Assembly (NCBI GenBank): GCA_964533645.1
Contig: CAZHMQ010000107.1
Span: 1-6,764 of the forward strand
Direction: 5' to 3'
Origin: JABDBK01 sp964533645
GTDB taxonomy: Bacteria > Pseudomonadota > Gammaproteobacteria > DSM-16500
Length of the DNA: 6,764 bases
This document shows positions 1 through 5,573 of this stretch, in pieces; positions within the stretch are counted from its first letter, which is position 1; each line of letters begins with the position of its first letter. Both the position numbers and the translations under genes were made by a program. Below the pieces are notes generated by a model. That model ran no database searches, was not told where the DNA came from, and saw nothing but the letters and a program-made list of their open reading frames with translations.

Positions 1-90
1 TCTAAAAAGAAATCAGCGGCTTTAAATAAAGAAAATCACAAAAAAAAAAAATATACTGCGCCGCGCGGTAAAAAATTTGAACAATTTTGA
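1..90 (+). CDS. 3' end of an unidentified protein with a basic lysine-rich tail (partial)
   Basis: Reading frame 1 is open from the window edge to a TGA at 88-90 and gives 29 residues rich in lysine: SKKKSAALNKENHKKKK, then YTAPRGKKFEQF. Basic, low-complexity tails like this are common at the C-termini of RNA-binding proteins such as DEAD-box helicases and rRNA pseudouridine synthases. That is only an analogy, because no catalytic domain lies inside the window. Four consecutive lysine codons form a run of twelve A at 40-51. The same frame stays open after the TGA until about 232, but the base composition changes abruptly at the stop. The natural end of the gene is therefore taken as base 90. 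Because the upstream part is missing, even its being coding is a moderate-confidence call. Confidence 0.5.
   Translation, partial: SKKKSAALNKENHKKKKYTAPRGKKFEQF
40..51 (+). repeat. A12 homopolymer
   Basis: Twelve consecutive A residues encode four lysines in the partial upstream gene. Runs this long are prone to polymerase slippage. Here it lies only about 40 bases from the stop, so a slip would change just the final dozen or so residues. Confidence 0.85.
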
Positions 91-279
91 GCCCGATCGC
101 CCTGTACACTATACCCATTGCACCCCATAAATTCCCCGCTCACGTTGTCCCGCGGCATATTCTTACCCATAAGCCTAGGTAATGATATGACCATCTTTCC
201 AGCAGTAAGCATCATTATTACGATTAAAAAATAATCAGTTAAATGTGTTAATAGTAAAATATATGAACAGAAAAACTAA
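91..279. other. Intergenic region with a GC-rich, C-skewed island (91-180)
   Basis: No gene with a credible start signal was found here. By hand count, bases 91-180 are about 54% G+C (35 C, 14 G), while 181-270 are about 26%. The island contains several short palindromes (CGATCG, TGTACA, CCGCGG, CCTAGG). Frame + is open from 91 to 232 without a start codon. On the minus strand an ATG-initiated 59-codon frame runs from 215 to 36, but it has no Shine-Dalgarno and overlaps the end of the upstream gene. The island may be a small RNA gene, a decayed insertion or the remnant of a transferred gene. I recognise no known RNA family in it. Confidence 0.5.
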
Positions 280-308
280 TTCACGCAAATAATGGTTCAT
301 TTTATAAT
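280..308 (+). promoter_or_regulatory. Sigma70-type promoter for the ankyrin-repeat gene
   Basis: A perfect -10 box TATAAT lies at 303-308. Exactly 17 bases upstream is TTCACG at 280-285, which matches four of six positions of the -35 consensus TTGACA. Transcription would begin near 315 and leave an untranslated leader of about 50 bases before the ATG at 364. This position excludes the in-frame ATG at 292 as the start, because it would lie upstream of the transcript. Confidence 0.65.
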
Positions 309-351
309 TCTTTTATTATACAATTCATGCATTATAGTTCAATTACTAAAC

Positions 352-357
352 GAGGAG
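352..357 (+). promoter_or_regulatory. Ribosome binding site that fixes the ankyrin gene start
   Basis: GAGGAG stands six bases before the ATG at 364, a near-ideal Shine-Dalgarno. The longer reading frame opens at 292 without such a signal, so the RBS decides for 364. Confidence 0.8.
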
Positions 358-363
358 TTGTAT

Positions 364-1056
364 ATGACTGCGCGAAAAGATTTAATAAAAAATGAAGTGA
401 TTAAAGAAGAAGATGTTGATGTTTTTATTTATCAATCAGCAAAAGCAAATAAAAAAGAAACATTAACCAGGGCTGTGAAAGATAAGATAGTCGATGTTTA
501 CGATCTTTCAAAAGCAGCTCAACAAATCGCTTTAGAAAACATTGTTGATACTCAAGCATTGGACCTTCTTATAAGTATAGGAGCTCATCCAAATTATGCT
601 GTAAGTGGAGCGGCATTTGCTGGTCATGCTGATCTAGTTAATAGTTTAATTAGTCGAGGAGCCAAGGCAGATTTAGCTACAGAGGCCGCGGCATATGGCG
701 GACAGTTTTCTTTGGTTGAACAATTAGTGAAACGTCATACTATTTTGTTATTTTTCCCTATAGAAGGCGCATTACGTGGAAATCAACTGCAGAGTAAGCT
801 GCAAGCTCATAAAGCTTTAATGTCTTTTCAAGACCCTAAAGTGCGATTAAGGTTTGCAAAAGAAGTGGATAGTAGAGAGTGTTTGGATTTTAAGTTGTGT
901 TCGCTTCTTGTTGCCGATAGCATCAAGAAACCAAAGTATAGTTTTGTGAACAATATAGCTGCATTTTTTCAGTATAAAGATCCTTTAATATTTGCAAAAT
1001 TCCGGAATATGAATTCTGATGAAAACCCGAGTGCGGAGTTTCTGAGACAAATCTAA
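364..1056 (+). CDS. Small ankyrin-repeat protein
   Basis: This 230-aa protein has at least two, probably three, degenerate ankyrin repeats at about residues 60-125. Recognisable pieces are ALDLLISIGAHPNYAVSGAAFAGHADLVNSL (given as ALDLLISIGAHPN at 65-77, then GAAFAGHADLVNSLISRGA at 82-100) and AAYGGQFSLVEQLVKR at 109-124. These show the helix-turn-helix pattern G-A-x-x-x-x-A-A-x-x-G-H-x-x-L-V-x-x-L. The first 55 residues are charged and helical. The last 100 (about 130-230) match nothing I recognise and may form helices. There is no signal peptide and no membrane segment. Ankyrin repeats bind other proteins, and in intracellular bacteria they often occur in proteins delivered to the host. Delivery here is inference, since no secretion signal can be read by eye. 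The gene has its own promoter. Its stop overlaps that of the opposing gene, leaving no room for a separate terminator. Confidence 0.85.
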   Translation: MTARKDLIKNEVIKEEDVDVFIYQSAKANKKETLTRAVKDKIVDVYDLSKAAQQIALENIVDTQALDLLISIGAHPNYAVSGAAFAGHADLVNSLISRGAKADLATEAAAYGGQFSLVEQLVKRHTILLFFPIEGALRGNQLQSKLQAHKALMSFQDPKVRLRFAKEVDSRECLDFKLCSLLVADSIKKPKYSFVNNIAAFFQYKDPLIFAKFRNMNSDENPSAEFLRQI

Positions 1057-2294
1057 AAAGCAAATAACACTCCTTTTTGATCGATCACATAAACACTACC
1101 ATTGGGACTCATTGCTGGTGTAGACATGCCGCCAGCAATATCACCATTTTTATAAACGTTTTTTAGATCTAAAGAAAAGCTATAAAAACCCTCTGTAGTA
1201 CTTACATAAATATGATTAGCTGACAATGCCAAAGAGCCGAGACATTTACCTGATAAAACGTAACGCTTTTCGATCTTAACATTTGCATTAAGCATCATAA
1301 GTTCATTACCCGCTACAAAATAGATTTTACCTTCGCATAGCACAGGAGGACTTACCACAGAATGATCTGCTTGATACCAAGGCTGATGTATTTTTCTACC
1401 ACTTTTTACATCATAACAACTTACGGCACCCTCTTGATCACCTAATAACACTTCATCATTTGAAAAAACAACAGGAGATGTTCGTTGACACGCCACATCT
1501 AAACTGCTGGACCAAAGCGGCATAAGAACGGGAAAATTCCATCGATAAGCAAGCAATGTTTTATAATTATCTACTATTACAATAATAGGTTGATGATTTA
1601 AATCAACCATGGCAAGTGTGGGCTCAGGCCAAGCGGGCACTTTTTCAATATCAAAATTTTCCGAACATGCCATGAAATCCGCATTCATAGGCAATGGGAT
1701 ATCATTCGTCACTTCTGTTCTATTAACTAAATTACCTGATTGATTAAGGACTAATATTTCAATGCTACTTGTTGTTCCGGTATAAAGTGCAGGCACAAAA
1801 ATAAAAATATTCTGATCACCCCAGACTTTAGGAGAAGAAGCTGTATAGGCACCTAGACCTGATGTATTAGCTGGAAAACGATATGACCAACGTCGATTAC
1901 CTGCCGGAGTAAAACTATGCAAACTACTGCGGCGTACCTGAATCATCTGTGAAGCCTCATTTCTGCGATCCCGCCTTGTTATATCTACCGTGGTGATAAT
2001 ATAAATATTTCCATCTTTACCTATAGCAGGCGAACCCATAATCATACCAGGGTAGTCAGGGTTTCCCTCCAAGGTAACCGCTCGTCGCCACTTTATATTT
2101 CCATCAGAGTGAACAGCAACAAGCTCTCCATTTAACAAACCTACGTAAATGACTCCATCGGACCCGATCACAGGAGAAACATAACCTACAAGACCTACAT
2201 CAACCCACCATTTTGGTTTTGAAGCAACCGAAGTATGCACAAGCATTAATCCCTGATTCGCACTATTTCCGTGATACTGCATCCAGCTATGCAT
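1053..2294 (-). CDS. PQQ-like beta-propeller repeat protein, cytosolic
   Basis: The 413 residues consist almost wholly of beta-propeller blades of the PQQ/quinoprotein type. Each has the pattern S-P-x-[VI]-x-x-x-G-x-[IV]-Y-[VI], then a glycine turn and a strand ending near a tryptophan. Blade cores begin near residues 40 (SPVIGSDGVIYVG), 88 (SPAIGKDGNIYII), 153, 225, 273 (SPVVFSNDEVLLGDQEG), 315 (SPPVLCEGKIYFVAG), 353 and 391 (TPAMSPNGSVYVIDQKG). This suggests seven or eight blades. The N-terminus (W4, YHGNSANQG) is the usual lead-in of such proteins. Unlike BamB or PQQ dehydrogenases, it has no signal peptide or lipobox, so it is predicted to stay in the cytosol or leave by another route. 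No PQQ-enzyme catalytic motif is evident; a binding or scaffold role is more likely than catalysis. The start is supported by AGGAAGGA at 2306-2299, four bases before the ATG. It is transcribed divergently from the perforin-like gene. Confidence 0.9.
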   Translation of the reverse strand: MHSWMQYHGNSANQGLMLVHTSVASKPKWWVDVGLVGYVSPVIGSDGVIYVGLLNGELVAVHSDGNIKWRRAVTLEGNPDYPGMIMGSPAIGKDGNIYIITTVDITRRDRRNEASQMIQVRRSSLHSFTPAGNRRWSYRFPANTSGLGAYTASSPKVWGDQNIFIFVPALYTGTTSSIEILVLNQSGNLVNRTEVTNDIPLPMNADFMACSENFDIEKVPAWPEPTLAMVDLNHQPIIVIVDNYKTLLAYRWNFPVLMPLWSSSLDVACQRTSPVVFSNDEVLLGDQEGAVSCYDVKSGRKIHQPWYQADHSVVSPPVLCEGKIYFVAGNELMMLNANVKIEKRYVLSGKCLGSLALSANHIYVSTTEGFYSFSLDLKNVYKNGDIAGGMSTPAMSPNGSVYVIDQKGVLFAF

Positions 2295-2332
2295 ACAATC
2301 CTTCCTAAGACATATCGCACTTGAAGACGAAT

Positions 2333-2341
2333 ATTATATCA
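2333..2341 (-). promoter_or_regulatory. Extended -10 promoter for the beta-propeller gene
   Basis: Read on the minus strand, 2341-2333 is TGATATAAT, a perfect extended -10 element (TG-N-TATAAT). No good -35 lies at the normal spacing, which is acceptable for extended -10 promoters. Transcription would start near 2326 and give a leader of about 30 bases before the ATG. Confidence 0.55.
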
Positions 2342-2349
2342 TAATGCTA

Positions 2350-2358
2350 TGCTATAAC
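2350..2358 (+). promoter_or_regulatory. Extended -10 promoter for the perforin-like gene
   Basis: TGCTATAAC is an extended -10 element with five of six matches to TATAAT. It lies nine bases from the opposing extended -10 of the propeller gene. Transcription would start near 2365, leaving a leader of about 20 bases with AAAGGA at 2373-2378 as the ribosome binding site for the ATG at 2384. There is no clear -35. Confidence 0.45.
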
Positions 2359-2383
2359 GACTATTCAATATTAAAGGAATAAT

Positions 2384-4177
2384 ATGGGTACTAATAGATT
2401 CATGTTTTCATTAGGCGATGGGATAGACTCTATCACAGGAGCACATAAAGGTTGTGGCATCATTATACCGCAAGCATCCAACACTCACGATAAGCCTATA
2501 TTATCCGAGAAAGCAAGTCTTATCAAAAAATTCGTTGATACTCAATCAACTCCCATACAGAGCGGCGATACACATTACGAAGTTTCTATCGTCAGCGATT
2601 ATTCCGACCTTTCTCAAGCACTTGATCTAAAAGCTTACTTAACCACTTCCATTAGCCAGAATAATGTATCTTACGAATCGGAATTATTTAAAAAAGCTAA
2701 ATTATGCAAGCAAAACGTGACTCTTTTAATCAAGGGAAAAAAAATTGGTTTTGTGCAAACGCTACCCCCCGACACCAAAGCGTCAGAAGAATGTATGGAT
2801 CATTTAATCCATAGACGAAGTACATTTGTGGAAGCCTATGGCGATAAATACGTGAGTCAAGTCATGTATGGCAAGGTCATTTATGCACTTATTAATTTCG
2901 TTAATACGAATCAAGAAGAAGCAATACAAATTAAACAAACCTTAGAAGCCAAATTGGCATCTCATATAAACCTTTCAGCCCCAGCCTCATACACATCAAG
3001 TACGACGAAAAAACATACCTTGACTGATATTAGCTTAGAATATTCGGGTGTTGAGCTTGGCTTACCTGGTGTCGCTAGCAGTATAGAAGATTTGTTTGCT
3101 TTTATTGATCAATTCAATAAAGCAGAGCTTATAGGCACGCCCATTGGTTTTGTGTCACAACCTTATGTGACACTGATTCATATGCGAGAATCCGCCGAGT
3201 TATCTAAACAAATGGATATGATACAAAGCTTACTATCCGAATTTGATAAAATCTATAATAGGAATCGCATTCTTATTCCTAGTATTGAAAAGTTGGTTTA
3301 TGGTGTAAGATATTTTTATCTTGAAGACTCTATTTCAAAATATGATATCCATCGGTTACAAGAATTTTTAGATACTTCGCATAAATTTAAACGAATCATG
3401 GAGGATTTAATGTTAGAAATCAGTTTAAATAAAACTGATTTAACTTGCTTACCTGAAAAGTTAACAGACCATATTACACTTGATATTCCAGCACCTCTTA
3501 GCAATCAAGAAAATTTAGATGATGATAAAAAAAGTTCTAACGCTCATCATAGGCAGTATTATGTAAGAAGCCAACTCAACACTATTCTTAAATTATGTAC
3601 TGAATCCATCAGCAATATGGAATCCGAAATTGATATCATATCTAGACAACTATGTGCTGAAGTTGTAAGAATCACACCCACTGATGATCATGTGCATCTT
3701 AACTTACCGCCTGGAGGTTCAGTTATTCAATGGACTATTTTCTCTGATAACATCCATAGTTTTTCTCTTAAAGTGAAAGACACAAAAAAATGTATATCAT
3801 CCTATGCTACCATATATGAACGTATTGCATCCGGCATGGAAGAAAAACTCAACATCACGCCTAGTCAAAGACTAAAAATTACCCCCCATGGAAAAGGCGA
3901 ATACGTTATCGTAGGAAGCATAGTAGGTCTTCAAGCATTAGATCCTAGCATTCCTAGGCATGCTACGTCATGGAAATCAAAAGAATGGCAGAGCACTAAA
4001 GCTAAAGAACCTTCTAAAACAGGAGCTATTATTGAATTTAATGGTAAATCATCTCTTGCTACAATGTCTGTTCCATGGTTAGAACATAATCCCTCGTTTT
4101 TTTCCTCGACAGTGAAGCAGGATACACCTGATAATAATCTTATCGATAATGTTAACATACCTTCACAATCTTTATAA
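2384..4177 (+). CDS. Large protein with a MACPF/perforin-like signature
   Basis: This 597-aa protein has no obvious signal peptide or transmembrane helix. The key segment is residues 148-164, FVEAYGDKYVSQVMYGK. It has the spacing of the MACPF signature Y-G-T-H-[FY]-x6-G-G, with T-H replaced by D-K and the last G by K. Around it the order also fits the fold: an N-terminal L-G-x-G-x-D-S-x-T-G motif (10-19), polar strand/helix segments at 80-145 and 175-220 where membrane-inserting hairpins lie in true MACPF proteins, then FIDQFN and IGFVSQPYVTLIHM at 240-267. Members of the MACPF/CDC superfamily form pores in, or bind to, membranes, and occur in animals and some bacteria (for example Chlamydia and Photorhabdus). 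Residues 270-430 look helical. Residues 430-597 are mixed and unrecognised, with a polar tail. RBS AAAGGA fixes the start. Probably co-transcribed with the downstream dehydrogenase. The gene is certain; the family call is tentative and based on motif reading alone. Confidence 0.6.
   Translation: MGTNRFMFSLGDGIDSITGAHKGCGIIIPQASNTHDKPILSEKASLIKKFVDTQSTPIQSGDTHYEVSIVSDYSDLSQALDLKAYLTTSISQNNVSYESELFKKAKLCKQNVTLLIKGKKIGFVQTLPPDTKASEECMDHLIHRRSTFVEAYGDKYVSQVMYGKVIYALINFVNTNQEEAIQIKQTLEAKLASHINLSAPASYTSSTTKKHTLTDISLEYSGVELGLPGVASSIEDLFAFIDQFNKAELIGTPIGFVSQPYVTLIHMRESAELSKQMDMIQSLLSEFDKIYNRNRILIPSIEKLVYGVRYFYLEDSISKYDIHRLQEFLDTSHKFKRIMEDLMLEISLNKTDLTCLPEKLTDHITLDIPAPLSNQENLDDDKKSSNAHHRQYYVRSQLNTILKLCTESISNMESEIDIISRQLCAEVVRITPTDDHVHLNLPPGGSVIQWTIFSDNIHSFSLKVKDTKKCISSYATIYERIASGMEEKLNITPSQRLKITPHGKGEYVIVGSIVGLQALDPSIPRHATSWKSKEWQSTKAKEPSKTGAIIEFNGKSSLATMSVPWLEHNPSFFSSTVKQDTPDNNLIDNVNIPSQSL
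3417..3441. repeat. Perfect 10-bp inverted repeat inside the perforin-like gene
   Basis: AAATCAGTTT at 3417-3426 is followed, after the five-base loop AAATA, by its exact reverse complement AAACTGATTT at 3432-3441. In the mRNA it would form a hairpin at residues 345-353. No T-run follows, so it is not a terminator. It may be chance in AT-rich coding DNA or a pause or processing site. Confidence 0.6.
3946..3965. repeat. Near-perfect 20-bp palindrome centred on CCTAGG
   Basis: TAGCATTCCTAGGCATGCTA reads the same on both strands except for one mismatched pair (3952/3959). It lies inside the coding region near residues 521-528. Its symmetry suits a dimeric DNA-binding protein, but nothing else supports a function here. 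Confidence 0.4.
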
Positions 4178-4187
4178 GAGACATGCA

Positions 4188-4958
4188 ATGAAAAAAACAG
4201 CTTTAATAACTGGCGCTTCAAAAGGAATTGGCAAAGCACTTGCCGAAGTATTTGCTAAAAATGGATACTCTCTGATTTTGATCGCCCGCACAACTCACGA
4301 ATTAGCAAATGTAAAAAATGATTTAGCAAAGCGTTATCAATGTGATTCGAAAATATTATCTGTGGATGTTAGCGAATCAAATAGCGTAGATATTATTATG
4401 GAAGCATTCAAAGATGACATACCCACACTTGATGTTTTAGTAAATAACGCAGGCTATGGCATCTCTCAAAAATTTACTGACATGCAAGAAGAAGATGTCC
4501 ATGGCATCATGGCAGTTAACATACAATTTCTTACCCATTTGACCTATGCTATTTTGCCTTACATGGTAAAAAATAACCGAGGAAAAATTCTTAACGTTGC
4601 ATCCATTGCGGCTTTTGTTCCTGGTCCTTTTATGGCTATGTATTATGCAAGCAAAGCTTATGTTTTATCGTTATCAGAATCCCTTCATGAAGAATATAAA
4701 AAGAACGGCATAAGCATTTCAGCACTTTGTCCGGGTGTCACCAAATCTTCATTTCATAAACGTGCTGGGCACTCTAGCATGACGAGTGGTTCCATTCCTA
4801 TTATGTCCGCAGAAAGCGTTGCTGAAATTGGCTATCAAGGCTTGATGAAAAATAAGCGCGTTGTAGTGAGCGGTTTATTAAACCAATGGATGGTTTTTTT
4901 AATGAAATTTGTGCCGAATGCATTGCTCATTAAGATCACTGCAAAAATGGATGTCTAA
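4188..4958 (+). CDS. Short-chain dehydrogenase/reductase (SDR), NADP-type
   Basis: This 256-aa protein is a classical SDR that reduces a carbonyl or oxidises an alcohol using NAD(P). Visible motifs are the cofactor loop TGASKGIG (8-15), D60 in SVDVS, the structural NNAG (86-89), N111, catalytic S139, Y152 and K156 (YYASK), and PG (182-183). K12 and R34 (IAR) favour NADP(H). Its length is typical of the family. The C-terminal segment RVVVSGLLNQW followed by a hydrophobic stretch up to about 250 resembles the DltE/YqjQ-like group (COG0300), which may touch membranes. The substrate cannot be read from sequence. Start: the ATG at 4188 begins right before the cofactor-binding strand, with AAGAG at 4176-4180 as a modest ribosome site. 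An in-frame ATG at 4149 would add 13 atypical residues and overlap the upstream gene. The ten-base gap behind the perforin-like gene implies co-transcription and translational coupling. Confidence 0.93.
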   Translation: MKKTALITGASKGIGKALAEVFAKNGYSLILIARTTHELANVKNDLAKRYQCDSKILSVDVSESNSVDIIMEAFKDDIPTLDVLVNNAGYGISQKFTDMQEEDVHGIMAVNIQFLTHLTYAILPYMVKNNRGKILNVASIAAFVPGPFMAMYYASKAYVLSLSESLHEEYKKNGISISALCPGVTKSSFHKRAGHSSMTSGSIPIMSAESVAEIGYQGLMKNKRVVVSGLLNQWMVFLMKFVPNALLIKITAKMDV

Positions 4959-4967
4959 TTAATCCGC

Positions 4968-5034
4968 ATAATGTAGACACATAACTACTTTATACGCTAT
5001 ACTATGAAGGTATGTTGCTACATTATATGTTTTT
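4968..5034. terminator. Nested AT-rich inverted repeat in the convergent spacer, possible terminator
   Basis: ATAATGTAG (4968-4976) pairs perfectly with CTACATTAT (5018-5026). Inside it, TACTTTATA (4986-4994) pairs with TATGAAGGTA (5003-5012), with one bulge and one G-T pair. Five T follow at 5030-5034. It lies between the ends of the dehydrogenase gene and the opposing membrane-protein gene, where a terminator is expected. The stem is AT-rich and the outer loop long, so termination would be weak; a decayed small repeat element is the alternative. Confidence 0.35.
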
Positions 5035-5079
5035 AAAACCGCCCTGCTAGAAGTTTCTTGTGTATGCATTTTGTCGCCG

Positions 5080-5466
5080 TTAAAAAGACTGTGCAAGATA
5101 ACCTACATAAAGTAATACCACACCAAGCATCAAACCAAATAAGCTAAATAAAAAAGGAATTTGCTGTATATGCTGTGAAACTAAGGCTGCCCAAGAATCT
5201 GGGAAAAAGACCCTAAATATACCCATGGCTAACATCCCCCCCCCGACAAGTGTAATAACCAAGGTCCAAGCAATCTCAAAACTATCGACAAACATGAGTG
5301 ATAAAGAACCAAAAATCACTGGCAGCACACCGCCCAAAATATAACCTGACTCGGATTTAACCAAATGCTTAGCCATTTCTCTAGCATTTTCTAAATTAAA
5401 TAAAATTCCTAGCGATAAAATGACGGAAACTACACCAAACCAACGAGCAAACATGAGATAAGTCAT
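5080..5466 (-). CDS. Four-helix integral membrane protein of unknown function
   Basis: The 128-aa product is predicted to cross the inner membrane four times, at about residues 8-23, 41-60, 63-84 and 103-124. A charged cytosolic or periplasmic loop, NLENAREMAKHLVKSESG (24-41), lies between helices 1 and 2. Its length and layout suit a small conserved membrane protein, but I cannot name a family. Start: the ATG at 5466 has AAGGA about eleven bases upstream; a second in-frame ATG at residue 5 is the alternative. The third helix is encoded across nine G in a row (residues 75-77, GGG). The gene runs divergently from cyoA across a 107-bp spacer. Neighbourhood alone does not show a role in respiration. 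Confidence 0.85.
   Translation of the reverse strand: MTYLMFARWFGVVSVILSLGILFNLENAREMAKHLVKSESGYILGGVLPVIFGSLSLMFVDSFEIAWTLVITLVGGGMLAMGIFRVFFPDSWAALVSQHIQQIPFLFSLFGLMLGVVLLYVGYLAQSF
5236..5244 (-). repeat. G9 homopolymer within the membrane-protein gene
   Basis: Nine C on the plus strand are nine G on the coding strand, exactly filling three glycine codons (residues 75-77). Gain of one G would bring a TAG seven codons after the tract (D-V-S-H-G-Y-I-stop). Loss of one would bring a TAG almost at once (C-stop). Either change truncates the protein in its third helix. Confidence 0.9.
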
Positions 5467-5508
5467 AAAAAATCATCCTTTTTTGAATATATTTTGCTTA
5501 AATCCATT

Positions 5509-5539
5509 TTTACACTTCTTAAAATACTAACACTATATT
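5509..5539 (+). promoter_or_regulatory. Candidate promoter for the cyo operon
   Basis: TTTACA at 5509-5514 matches five of six -35 positions and TATATT at 5534-5539 matches five of six -10 positions. The 19-base spacer is longer than ideal. TAAAAT at 5520-5525 is another possible -10 but lacks a good partner. No FNR or ArcA site was evident by eye in the spacer 5467-5573. Confidence 0.35.
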
Positions 5540-5573
5540 AAAATGCCGCCTAGTAAAAAACAGAGAGGCTTAT

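Noticed and set aside
72..88. AAAATT/AATTTT hairpin as terminator of the first gene
   Set aside because: The stem is only A-T pairs, lies inside the reading frame and has no T-run behind it.
292..363. Longer N-terminus for the ankyrin gene from the ATG at 292
   Set aside because: It lies upstream of the predicted transcription start, has no ribosome site, and adds 24 hydrophobic residues unlike the rest. GAGGAG before 364 marks the real start.
1055..1078. AAAAAG/CTTTTT inverted repeat as a two-way terminator
   Set aside because: The stem has six pairs, five of them A-T, and a 12-base loop; this is too weak to call.
1078..1087. Palindrome TGATCGATCA
   Set aside because: A single 10-bp palindrome near a gene end with two GATC sites; expected by chance and has no partner site.
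3316..3504. 62-codon frame on the minus strand
   Set aside because: It lies wholly inside the strong plus-strand gene, has no ribosome site and no recognisable motif.
4149..4187. Upstream ATG for the dehydrogenase
   Set aside because: The added 13 residues precede the usual start of the cofactor-binding strand and overlap the preceding gene. The ATG at 4188 fits the family.
3931..4239. 102-codon frame on the minus strand
   Set aside because: It overlaps the ends of two well-supported plus-strand genes and has no family features.
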